64,000 bases of DNA from Rhodoferax lithotrophicus. GTDB lineage: Bacteria > Pseudomonadota > Gammaproteobacteria > Burkholderiales > Burkholderiaceae_C. Where the stretch lies: assembly GCF_019973615.1 (NCBI RefSeq), contig NZ_AP024238.1, positions 2,294,001 to 2,358,000 of the forward strand, in the 5' to 3' direction. The position numbers were made by a program, and so were the translations under genes. Positions 27,993 through 35,358 of the stretch are shown here, piece after piece. Within the stretch, counting starts at the first letter, position 1, and each line of letters begins with the position of its first letter. The notes under the pieces are model-generated. The model was not told where the DNA came from. It saw only the letters and a program-made list of their open reading frames with translations, and ran no database searches.

Positions 27993-28030
27993 TTCAGCCG
28001 GGGAAGCGGTTTGTACTTTCCCCGGCTGAA
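27993..28030 (+). terminator. Hairpin after clpB
   Basis: Perfect 13-bp inverted repeat TTCAGCCGGGGAA (27993-28005) / TTCCCCGGCTGAA (28018-28030), 12-nt loop, starting 9 nt after the clpB stop. No T-run follows; it lies between convergent genes and could serve both. Confidence 0.65.
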
Positions 28031-28057
28031 TAGACAACCCATGTACACACCCACGGT

Positions 28058-29095
28058 TCAAGTTGGGTGTCTTAAGGCACCCATCGTCCGGTGCAACATT
28101 CCCGTCATCACCAGGCACCAGGTACCAAAAGCCACCCAGACCATGACGCGTGAAATCCATTCAAGCGGGAAAAAGTCTGCGGCCAAGCCAAAGCGGAAAC
28201 TGGTCACCGCATACATGCCAAGCGGGAACACCATACTCCAAAGAGTTGCTTCATACTGAACGGGACGACGGCGAACAAGGTGTTTCCATACACCGAAAAT
28301 GATCAGCATCGGAATCCACCAAGTAGCCCATGCCCAAAGCAGAAGTGTGACGCCATCAATAAATGGGCGCAAGGCCGTCAGAAAGGGCATTTGTATATCG
28401 GAAACAATCAGGCTTGTACCTGCATTGGCACTCACGGCAGCGGCACCCATGATGACCCACAGCAGCGGAGAAGTGTCCTCCGGTTTGAAGGTGAGAAAGA
28501 AAATTCGGTAACAAAACAGGGTGATAAATATTCCATAAAAAATCAGCCCCAGGCCCCAAAGCATGTGAATTTCAATCATCATGTAGCCGCCATACTGACC
28601 AAGCTGGGGCGCAATGGTGGCACCTAATAAAACCAGCGACTGTGTTCCGACAATTGAGGTCAACCAGTCGCCATGCACGACATTAACGCTGTGCTCATGG
28701 GTCAGAAAGGTCAGTACGCTGAAACTGAGGTAAAGCAACAGGGACCAGGCCACGAAGGCCAGCACCCAGCAGGCAATGGCCCAATAAGTTTGCCCATAAC
28801 GGTTCAGCAAAAGTCCAAGCACATCGGTTGCCGCTACCAAGGTAAAAAAGGCGAATACCCGGCGGATATTCAACAGGTCAACGCGAACAGCATTCGGAAA
28901 CCTGATCACCCGCCAGCAACTGAGAATGACCAAAATTACCCAGGCACAGGCCGCCACACCAAACAAAAATTGGGCAAGCGCAGGAGAGCCTGTTTTATCG
29001 AAGGCGTAGGAGATGATGCCGGTTGCCATCACCAATGCAAAATTGCCTGGTGACAGGGCCTCAAGCCAACGTAATCGATCAAAAGATGAAGCCAT
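28058..29095 (-). CDS. TDT family transporter (TehA/Mae1/SLAC1-like)
   Basis: 345 residues with about ten transmembrane helices and the TDT N-terminus LSPGNFALVMATGIISYAF. Other family-like segments include WGLGLIFYGIFITLFCYRI and SALRPFIDG-like LTALRPFIDGVTLLLWAWATWWIPML. Known members export tellurite or sulfite, carry C4-dicarboxylates, or form anion channels. The substrate cannot be told from sequence. It stands alone between clpB (convergent) and the van genes. The 165 bp upstream hold one small hairpin (29162-29180). Confidence 0.85.
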   Translation of the reverse strand: MASSFDRLRWLEALSPGNFALVMATGIISYAFDKTGSPALAQFLFGVAACAWVILVILSCWRVIRFPNAVRVDLLNIRRVFAFFTLVAATDVLGLLLNRYGQTYWAIACWVLAFVAWSLLLYLSFSVLTFLTHEHSVNVVHGDWLTSIVGTQSLVLLGATIAPQLGQYGGYMMIEIHMLWGLGLIFYGIFITLFCYRIFFLTFKPEDTSPLLWVIMGAAAVSANAGTSLIVSDIQMPFLTALRPFIDGVTLLLWAWATWWIPMLIIFGVWKHLVRRRPVQYEATLWSMVFPLGMYAVTSFRFGLAADFFPLEWISRVMVWVAFGTWCLVMTGMLHRTMGALRHPT

Positions 29096-29260
29096 GGGGT
29101 TTTTCTACTGAATATGGTGATTCGGAATTCTGTCATACGCCCATGGAAACCCCTGCCTTTTCTGGTGCGGTGTGCACCAGCATGAAGCGTGGAGCACGCT
29201 GATGTCCCCTTTCCTGTGCCTGTGGCGTGGTGTGCTTCAGGCGCAGGCGGGATTCTCTGC

Positions 29261-30232
29261 TTAAAGATCCAGTACCAGTCGTGCAGTCTTGGCCCGTGAG
29301 CAGCAGGGCAAAAATTGGTCGTTGCTCGCCTGCTCTTCGGGGGTCAGGTACTGGTCTTTGTGGTCCGGCACACCTTCGAGCACGCGGGTCAGACAGGTGC
29401 CGCACACGCCTTGCTCACAGGCGGTTTGAATCTCCACCCCGGCGGCTGACAGCGCTTTGGTCACGGTCTGGTCTTTGGCCACGGGGATGATGCGCCCGGA
29501 GCTGGCCAGTTTGATCTCAAAAGCGGCATCGGCCTCGGACTTTGTGACCTCGGCGGCGAAGAATTCGTAGTGCAGTTGGCTCTCGGGCCAGCCTTGGTCG
29601 CGTGCTGTTTTCAGCACCGCATCCATGAAGCCTTTGGGGCCACAGACATAGAGGTGGCAGCCGTCCTGTGGCGTACTCAGCAGTGTGGCCAGGTTGAGTT
29701 TTTGCTCGGGTGCACCGTCGTCAAAATGGAACCGCACCTGGTCGGCAAAGCCGGATGCTGCAATACGCTCCCGAAACGCCGTGCGCTCAGGGGAGCGGGT
29801 GCAGTAATGCAGCTCAAAATCTGCGCCCATCACGGCCAGACGCTCGGCCATACACAAGATAGGCGTGATGCCAATGCCCCCTCCCAGCAGCAAACTGCGT
29901 TTGGCATCGTGTGCCAACGGGAAGTGGTTCTTGGGCGTGCTGATCTGCAACACCTGTCCCTCTTGCACCAGGTCGTGCACCGCTTGTGAACCGCCGCGTG
30001 AGGCCGGGTCGCGCAGCACACCAATCAGGTAACGGTGGGTTTCCTTCGGGTCGTTGCACAGCGAATATTGGCGGGTCAGGCCACCGGGCAGGTGCACGTC
30101 CACATGTGAACCCGCCGAGAAGCCTGGCAGCGCCGTGCCGTCTTGTGTGGCTACCAGTTCCAGAGTGCAGATGTCGGTGGCCACCGGCGTTTTGTGCGCC
30201 ACACGAACCGACAGGGTGGAGGTGCTGCTCAT
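29261..30232 (-). CDS. vanB: Vanillate O-demethylase reductase subunit VanB
   Basis: 323 residues of the class IA oxygenase reductases: FMN/FAD domain with TRQYSLCND (about 53-61), NAD-binding domain with LLGGGIGITPILCMAERLAV, and a C-terminal plant-type [2Fe-2S] domain with the cysteine pattern CEQGVCGTCLTRVLEG plus a distal FLPCC. It passes electrons from NADH to VanA. Follows vanA after a 10-bp gap on the same strand. Confidence 0.92.
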   Translation of the reverse strand: MSSTSTLSVRVAHKTPVATDICTLELVATQDGTALPGFSAGSHVDVHLPGGLTRQYSLCNDPKETHRYLIGVLRDPASRGGSQAVHDLVQEGQVLQISTPKNHFPLAHDAKRSLLLGGGIGITPILCMAERLAVMGADFELHYCTRSPERTAFRERIAASGFADQVRFHFDDGAPEQKLNLATLLSTPQDGCHLYVCGPKGFMDAVLKTARDQGWPESQLHYEFFAAEVTKSEADAAFEIKLASSGRIIPVAKDQTVTKALSAAGVEIQTACEQGVCGTCLTRVLEGVPDHKDQYLTPEEQASNDQFLPCCSRAKTARLVLDL

Positions 30233-30242
30233 GTTTTACCCC

Positions 30243-31298
30243 TCAAACGCTGGCACTGGTGGTGCCAGCGGCTGGTTTTTCCTGCGCCATGATGCGCTCC
30301 AGAATCTTGCGCGACTGGACTCCACCCGCATCAATGTTGAGCATCAGCAAAGCACGCTCGGGGTGCGCCAGCAGGTTTTGCTGCTGGCGCTCCAGCATCT
30401 CCAGGTCTTCCCCAAAAATCTTGCCCTGACCTTCGCGGATGGTGGCGGTGAGGGCCTTGTCGGTCGGGTTGAATTTGCGTGCCATGCCCCAGAAGTAGTG
30501 GATCGAGGTTTCGGTCTCGGGGGTGATGAAGTCCACCACCACGCTGTAGGCCTTTTTGTCATTGGGTGCGTCGTAGCCACCGTGGCCTTGGTGCGCCACG
30601 CCGACTTCGATCATCACATGGCTGGGGGGCGTGAAGCGGCAGATTTGCCAGCGATCGACCGGCACGTCGTCCGCCAGGTTGTTGGCCCGCAGTGCGGCTT
30701 TCCAGAACGGCGGGGGCAGGATGCCGCTCATGAAACGGCTGGTGGTCACCGTATCGCCTTCGACCGTGGTTTTGCACGGGGTTTCGTCAATCTCTTTCTG
30801 GCCGATGCTGGTGGAGTGCACATAGGTTTCGTGCGTCAGGTCCATCAGGTTGTCGATCATCAGGCGGTAATCACAGTTGATGTGGTACAGGCCACCGCCG
30901 TAAGCCCACTCGGGGTTGTCATACCACTCCATGTGGGGAATTTTGGCTTCATCGGCCTGGGCGGCATCACCGGGCCAGACCCAGATGAAGCCGTAGCGCT
31001 CAGCCACGGGGTAGGCCTTGATGGCCGGAAAACCGCGCACACGCTGGCCCGGCATGGCAATGGTTTTGCCCTGGCAACCCATTTCCAGGCCGTGGTAGCC
31101 GCACACCAGCTTGCCTTCGGACACATAGCCGAGCGACAAAGGTGCGCCACGGTGCGGGCAGAAGTCTTCGACGGCGGCGACTTTGTTGCCCTCGCCACGG
31201 TAGAAGGCAATCCGCTCGCCGCAGATGGTGCGGCCCAGCGGTTTTTCGTCAATTTCGTTAGGGGTGGCGGCAACGTACCAGGTATTTTTGGGGAACAT
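30243..31298 (-). CDS. vanA: Vanillate O-demethylase oxygenase subunit VanA
   Basis: 351 residues starting MFPKNTWYVAATPNEIDEKP, very like characterised VanA proteins. Rieske centre ligands Cys47/His49 (FCPHRGAPLSLG) and Cys66/His69 (LVCGYHGLEMG); mononuclear iron site in NLMDLTHETYVH. With VanB it converts vanillate to protocatechuate and formaldehyde; related enzymes accept other methoxybenzoates. Upstream on the same strand is a MarR regulator, and a palindrome lies in the gap. It matches the feruloyl-CoA-synthase-type ligase at 60641 in substrate class. Confidence 0.94.
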   Translation of the reverse strand: MFPKNTWYVAATPNEIDEKPLGRTICGERIAFYRGEGNKVAAVEDFCPHRGAPLSLGYVSEGKLVCGYHGLEMGCQGKTIAMPGQRVRGFPAIKAYPVAERYGFIWVWPGDAAQADEAKIPHMEWYDNPEWAYGGGLYHINCDYRLMIDNLMDLTHETYVHSTSIGQKEIDETPCKTTVEGDTVTTSRFMSGILPPPFWKAALRANNLADDVPVDRWQICRFTPPSHVMIEVGVAHQGHGGYDAPNDKKAYSVVVDFITPETETSIHYFWGMARKFNPTDKALTATIREGQGKIFGEDLEMLERQQQNLLAHPERALLMLNIDAGGVQSRKILERIMAQEKPAAGTTSASV

Positions 31299-31364
31299 GA
31301 TGGAGACCTCGTTGGTTCAAATAGTCCATGCAACTTGGCAGGCATGGGCGGCTGCGGCAATTTC

Positions 31365-31380
31365 ATTCAGTATGCTGAAT
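31365..31380. promoter_or_regulatory. Candidate MarR operator upstream of vanA
   Basis: ATTCAG (31365-31370), TATG, CTGAAT (31375-31380), a perfect inverted repeat, followed by related half-sites ATTCAT and GGAAT (31384-31399). It sits 67 bp before the vanA start in the marR-vanA gap. Confidence 0.5.
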
Positions 31381-31433
31381 GTGATTCATTGTACGGAATG
31401 ACTAGCGGCAGCACCAGCCCCATTTGATTGGTG

Positions 31434-31913
31434 TTAACCCTTGGTTGGGGTATCCACCGGTTTGTTTTGCTGGTCGTTCAAATGCACAAACTTGCGCAGC
31501 AGCCGCATGAACTCGCGTTGTTCGGTGCCGTCCAGGCTGTCCATCATGCCCAGGTACATCTGCTCGATGCCTGAGCGCATGCCTTGCAAGATGGCCTCAC
31601 CCGCCGGGGTGAGTGACAGGCGGCGCTGGCGGCGCGGCAGCACCTCGCGCAGAATCCAGCCCTTGGCTTCAAGCCGGGTGGCGATGTCCGCCGTGCTGGA
31701 GGTGTCCAGCGCAATCAGCTGGGCCAGTGTCACCTGATCGACACCGGGCGATTCATACAAGGTGCGCAGGATGGCGTACTGGATCGGTGTGACATGGCGT
31801 CCATGCACTTCATGGAACTTGGACACCGCAATTTGTTGGGCGCGGCGAATCAGGTGGCCGGGCTCGTCGTGAAGCTGGAAGGCGGGCGCTTGGGGGGTGG
31901 CTTGGGTCATGGC
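31434..31913 (-). CDS. MarR family transcriptional regulator
   Basis: 159 residues from MTQATPQAPAFQLHDEPGHLIRRAQQ (a start five codons earlier is possible). Winged helix-turn-helix of the MarR type: VTPIQYAILRTLYESPGVDQVTLAQLIALDTSSTADIATRLEAKGWI and RRLSLTPAGEAIL. It is 135 bp upstream of vanA in the same direction, so it is the likely aromatic-acid-responsive repressor of vanAB. The stretch between them contains a palindrome suited to a dimeric MarR protein. The ligand (vanillate or an aryl-CoA) is unknown. Confidence 0.85.
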   Translation of the reverse strand, partial: AMTQATPQAPAFQLHDEPGHLIRRAQQIAVSKFHEVHGRHVTPIQYAILRTLYESPGVDQVTLAQLIALDTSSTADIATRLEAKGWILREVLPRRQRRLSLTPAGEAILQGMRSGIEQMYLGMMDSLDGTEQREFMRLLRKFVHLNDQQNKPVDTPTKG

Positions 31914-31982
31914 AGGATTTTGCCCCAAGGGTTTTTTCCAAAAACAAGCGGATGGGGTTGCCCTCTGCGCAAGTCTTGAAAA

Positions 31983-32027
31983 ATGCTATCCAAATAATAG
32001 CTACTTGCGCAAGTATCTATTGCTCTG
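31983..32027 (-). repeat. Dispersed hairpin repeat, copy between hxlR and marR
   Basis: On the minus strand: AGCAATAGATACTTGCGC, then AAGTAGCTATTATTTGG. It keeps the CTTGCGCAAG core and the AGCTATT tail. It lies between the stop of the hxlR-type gene and the marR start. Confidence 0.7.
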
Positions 32028-32056
32028 AAGACGAATTTGGCTTGTAAGTATGGGGC

Positions 32057-32443
32057 TCACAAGGCTTCATGTCGGGGTGGTGGCACATAGGCGGCGCGTG
32101 CATCACGTACCTGCTGATGGTTCTGCTCGGCCCAATGCAGAAGTTGACGCATGGGCAATAAAAAAGACTGGCCCAACGTGGTTAATTCATAGTCCACCCG
32201 GGGCGGTACGGTGGCATGGGCGGTGCGTAGCACCAGGCCATCTTGCTCCAGGCGGCGCAGGGTTTGCGACAACATGCGCTGCGAAATGTCCCCAATGGTG
32301 GTTTTGAGCACACTGAAACGCAGGCTCTGGTGCTCACTGAGTGTGAACAACACCAGCATGCTCCAGCGGTCGCCCATACGTTCGAGCACGTCCCGAATTG
32401 GGCAACGCTCGGCCCAATCGACTTTTGATTTGTGTACGGCCAT
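32057..32443 (-). CDS. HxlR family transcriptional regulator
   Basis: 128 residues from MAVHKSKVDWAERCPIRDVLERMGDRWSMLVLFTL, with AAAGGA upstream; the 41-residue extension to 32566 is rejected because it would cross the intergenic operator region. HxlR-type winged helix with the conserved N-terminal cysteine (about 14) that in QorR/YodB-type members senses quinones, diamide or electrophiles. It is divergent from the quinone oxidoreductase gene, as E. coli ytfH is from ytfG. Confidence 0.88.
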   Translation of the reverse strand: MAVHKSKVDWAERCPIRDVLERMGDRWSMLVLFTLSEHQSLRFSVLKTTIGDISQRMLSQTLRRLEQDGLVLRTAHATVPPRVDYELTTLGQSFLLPMRQLLHWAEQNHQQVRDARAAYVPPPRHEAL

Positions 32444-32575
32444 GGCTTTTCCTTTGCAACAGGGTGACAACTGGGGTGGATGGTTACCTTCAGGGAACCT
32501 GGTGACTTTCAGAACCCTTCTTGTATTTTTTTCCTCATTTCGTACCATAGCATTAGCAACGAACAAAGTGAATAT

Positions 32576-32594
32576 TGGTATTAAATAAATACCA
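32576..32594. promoter_or_regulatory. Candidate HxlR operator between hxlR and qorB
   Basis: TGGTATT (32576-32582), AAATA, AATACCA (32588-32594): perfect 7-bp inverted repeat in the 200-bp divergent gap, with a partial site GTACCAT at about 32542. Confidence 0.6.
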
Positions 32595-32643
32595 TGTCAT
32601 GCCGCTGCGAATTTTGTTTTATTTCAACTTAAAGGACATCCCC

Positions 32644-33534
32644 ATGACTTCCACCTTGCTTGTGACCGGCGCCTCCGGCCATCTGGGTCAACGCGTGATT
32701 CACCATCTGCTGGAAACGCTGAAAGTGGCCCCACAACGCATCATTGCCACCACGCGCAAGCCTGAAACCCTCAAAGACCTGGCTGCCAAAGGCATCACCG
32801 TGCGCGCCGCCGACTTTGACGATGCCACCTCACTGCGCAGTGTGTTTGCCGGGGCAGATCGCCTGCTGCTTATCAGCACCGACGCGCTAGACCGTCCCGG
32901 TCGTCGTCTGGAACAGCACCAGGCCGCTGTAGCCGCCGCCGAGCAAGCCGGTGTGGGCCACGTGGTCTACACCTCGATGCCCTTGCCTGAGAACTCCCCC
33001 CTGCTGATTGCTCCCGACCACGCAGGCACCGAGAAGGCGCTAGCCAACAGTGCGCTCAAGGGCTGGACGGTGCTGCGCAACCACTGGTATTTTGAAGACC
33101 TGTTCATGTCGCTGCCAAGCGCCTTGGCCATGGGGCAGTGGTACTCGGCAGCAGAGCAGGGCAAGATAGCCCACATTGCCCGTGATGATCTGGCACTTGC
33201 GGCGGCTACGGCATTGCTCAAAGACACCGGCAAGAACACGTACACCCTGAGTGGTGCCGAGGCCTTCACCACCGAGCAAATTGCCCAACAGGTGTCGCAA
33301 GCCACGGGCAAGCCACTGCAAGTGGTGCATGTGCCGCTGGCGGGCCTGATTCAGGGCATGGTGGGCGCGGGTTTTCCTGAACCACTGGCTACGGTGTTTG
33401 CCTCGTTTGACACCAACACGGCCGCAGGCAGAGTGGCTGAGCTGACCAATGATTTCGAGAAACTCACGGGCGTGAGCGCCCAGCCCTTTGCAGTGTGGCT
33501 GGCCCAGCATGCAGACGCATTGATGGCGAAATAA
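32644..33534 (+). CDS. qorB: NAD(P)H:quinone oxidoreductase type 2 (QorB/YtfG-like)
   Basis: 296 residues from MTSTLLVTGASGHLGQRVIHHL, an NmrA-like atypical short-chain dehydrogenase with a Rossmann loop TGASGHLG at about 8-15. The segments LLISTDALDRPGRRLEQHQAAVAAAEQAGVGHVVYTSM and LANSALKGWTVLRNHWYFED match the YtfG group, which reduces quinones to protect against redox cycling. It is divergent from an HxlR-type regulator, the same pairing as in E. coli. In this aromatic-degrading context it could handle quinones arising from catechols. Confidence 0.85.
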   Translation: MTSTLLVTGASGHLGQRVIHHLLETLKVAPQRIIATTRKPETLKDLAAKGITVRAADFDDATSLRSVFAGADRLLLISTDALDRPGRRLEQHQAAVAAAEQAGVGHVVYTSMPLPENSPLLIAPDHAGTEKALANSALKGWTVLRNHWYFEDLFMSLPSALAMGQWYSAAEQGKIAHIARDDLALAAATALLKDTGKNTYTLSGAEAFTTEQIAQQVSQATGKPLQVVHVPLAGLIQGMVGAGFPEPLATVFASFDTNTAAGRVAELTNDFEKLTGVSAQPFAVWLAQHADALMAK

Positions 33535-33698
33535 TTTCCAGTGCAGGCCAGGGTGAATGAAGGGCCAGCCTGCCCGGGCTGATATGACGGCTTACTATCA
33601 GCGCCCGCTCAAATGGCTTGGTGGTGTATTGGGGTTGATACTGCGAGCTTGTGCGGACATGGGGTGTATCACCTTGCAGACATTCAGAAAGGATCAGC

Positions 33699-34112
33699 AT
33701 GTCATCTTTGTTTCACCTGGCTTACCACGTGCGTGACCTGGAAGCGGCGCGCCACTTCTACGGCACGGTGCTGGGTTGCCGCGAGGGCCGCAGTACCGAC
33801 AGTTGGGTTGATTTTGATTTTTTCGGTCATCAGATTTCCCTGCACCTTGGTGAACCCTTTGCCACCAGCAACACCGGTAAGGTGGGGGATCACATGGTGC
33901 CCATGCCACACCTGGGGGTTATTCTTCAAATGGCGGAATGGCAGGCGCTGGCTGATCGCCTGAAGGCGCTGCAAGTTGCCTTTGTGTTACCACCCAGCAT
34001 CCGCTTTGCAGGTGAACCGGGTGAACAGGCCACCATGTTTTTTCTGGACCCATCGGGGAACCCGATTGAGGTCAAGGGTTTTGCCACCTGGGCGGGGGTG
34101 TTTGCAACCTGA
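33699..34112 (+). CDS. VOC (glyoxalase/dioxygenase superfamily) protein
   Basis: 137 residues from MSSLFHLAYHVRDLEAARHFYGTVLGC with AAAGGA upstream. Two betaalphabetabetabeta modules: AYHVRDLEAARHFYGTVLGCREG and HLGVILQMAEWQALADRLK, with metal-ligand candidates His11, His47 (GHQISLHLGEP region) and Glu near the C-terminus (NPIEVKGF). Similar to YP_-type glyoxalase/bleomycin-resistance/extradiol dioxygenase proteins. Function is not identifiable. Downstream is an inverted repeat CAAGCGCT/AGCGCTTG (34122-34145) that may end its transcript. Confidence 0.8.
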   Translation: MSSLFHLAYHVRDLEAARHFYGTVLGCREGRSTDSWVDFDFFGHQISLHLGEPFATSNTGKVGDHMVPMPHLGVILQMAEWQALADRLKALQVAFVLPPSIRFAGEPGEQATMFFLDPSGNPIEVKGFATWAGVFAT

Positions 34113-34188
34113 GTTGATCCGCAAGCGCTTGTTGTTCAGCGCTTGAAGAGAGGCCGTGTTGGCGTGTCTGGACTCAGGCGGCCACTCT

Positions 34189-35052
34189 CTATTGCAGTCC
34201 TAGCAGTCGCACCGCGTTGCCTTTCAAAATACCTGGCATCACTTCAGGCTTGAAGCCGGCTTCTTCAAAGTCTTTCATCCAGCGGTCTGGGGTGATCAGC
34301 GGGTAGTCACTGCCAAACAGAATGCGATCTTTCAGCAGGGTGTTGGCGTATTGCACCAGTTGCTTGGGGAAATACTTGGGGCTCCAGCCGCTCAAATCAA
34401 TCCACACATTGGGCTTGTGGGTGGCCACGCTCAGCGCCTCGTCCTGCCAGGGGAAGCTGGGGTGCGCCATGACAATTTGCATGTCGGGGAAATCAATCGC
34501 CACATCGTCCAGATGCATCGGGTTGCTGTACGCCAGGCGCAGACCACCGCCGCAGCGCATGCCACTGCCAATGCCGCTGTGCCCGGTGTGGAAGATGGCT
34601 GGCATTTTGTATTCGGCAATCACCTCGTAAATTGGCCAGGCCATCTTGTCGTAGGGGTGGTAACCCTGCACCGTGGGGTGGAACTTGAAACCCTTGATGC
34701 CGAATTCTTCAATCAACTTGCGTGCCTCACGGGCACCCATCTTGCCCTTGTGCGGGTCAATGCTGGCAAAGGCCATCATCATGTCGCTGTTGGCTTTGGC
34801 AGCCTCGGCAATTTCTTCATTGGGAATGCGCCTGCGCCCCATCTGGGTTTCAGCATCCACCGTGAACATGATCAGGCCGATCTTGCGTTCGCGGTAGTAG
34901 GCAATGGTTTCGGCAATGGTGGGCCTGCGGCTGTTGCGAAAGTACTTGTCGGCCGCGCGGTCGTACTCCTCGCCATAGCTGTCAAACGGGTTCCAGCAAC
35001 TCACTTCGGCGTGGGTGTGGATGTCAATGGCAACCAGGTTTTGATGGTCCAT
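34189..35052 (-). CDS. Amidohydrolase family 2 (ACMSD-like) metal-dependent hydrolase/decarboxylase
   Basis: 287 residues from MDHQNLVAIDIHTHAEVSC with CAGGAGAC upstream; the longer frame to 35226 is not supported. TIM-barrel amidohydrolase: metal ligands HTH (His12, His14), GFKFHPTVQGY, AIFHTGHSGIG, MAHPSFPW and the catalytic aspartate in LFGSDYPL. The family includes ACMS decarboxylase, gamma-resorcylate and dihydroxybenzoate decarboxylases and some ring-cleavage product hydrolases. It is divergent from the second boxB paralog and shares its 306-bp regulatory gap, suggesting action on a related aromatic intermediate. The exact reaction is unknown. Confidence 0.85.
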   Translation of the reverse strand: MDHQNLVAIDIHTHAEVSCWNPFDSYGEEYDRAADKYFRNSRRPTIAETIAYYRERKIGLIMFTVDAETQMGRRRIPNEEIAEAAKANSDMMMAFASIDPHKGKMGAREARKLIEEFGIKGFKFHPTVQGYHPYDKMAWPIYEVIAEYKMPAIFHTGHSGIGSGMRCGGGLRLAYSNPMHLDDVAIDFPDMQIVMAHPSFPWQDEALSVATHKPNVWIDLSGWSPKYFPKQLVQYANTLLKDRILFGSDYPLITPDRWMKDFEEAGFKPEVMPGILKGNAVRLLGLQ

Positions 35053-35218
35053 GGAAGTCTCCTGTAATTTTGATGGACGAGGGAAGGCACTTGAAATGAG
35101 CCTGATCCGGGCCTGATTATAGTTATCAGACATAACCATCATCAAGCCCTCAAAAATGCCTGCGCTCAACTGTCCAGAGCACATTTCAAGCTTCATGGTG
35201 ATCATTTTTCTCAAAATA

Positions 35219-35317
35219 TGCATCATATTGCTAATGGAGTTTGCGTTAGATCAAACTCTCAGACCAATAAATGCAGCAAAATGCAGCTATCGAATTCAAT
35301 AAAAGCAAAATACTGCA
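35219..35317. promoter_or_regulatory. TGCA-rich BoxR-type operator region upstream of the boxB paralog
   Basis: Four TGCA sites (35219, 35272, 35282, 35314) in the gap between the amidohydrolase and boxB paralog genes. The stretch AAAATGCAGCTATCGAATTC (from 35278) is nearly identical to AAAATGCAGTTATTGATTTC upstream of boxC (from 49025). BoxR/BzdR-type regulators recognise TGCA-containing operators. Confidence 0.6.
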
Positions 35318-35358
35318 TGAATTTGATATCCACATTCCACCATCTTGCAGGAGACACC

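Noticed and set aside
29162..29180. CTGGTGC/GCACCAG hairpin as vanAB terminator
   Set aside because: It is 80 nt past the vanB stop and has no T-run; too weak to call.
34122..34145. CAAGCGCT/AGCGCTTG hairpin as a further copy of the dispersed repeat
   Set aside because: It shares the AGCGCT core but lacks the CCTC start and AGCTATT tail; more likely an independent terminator-like stem.
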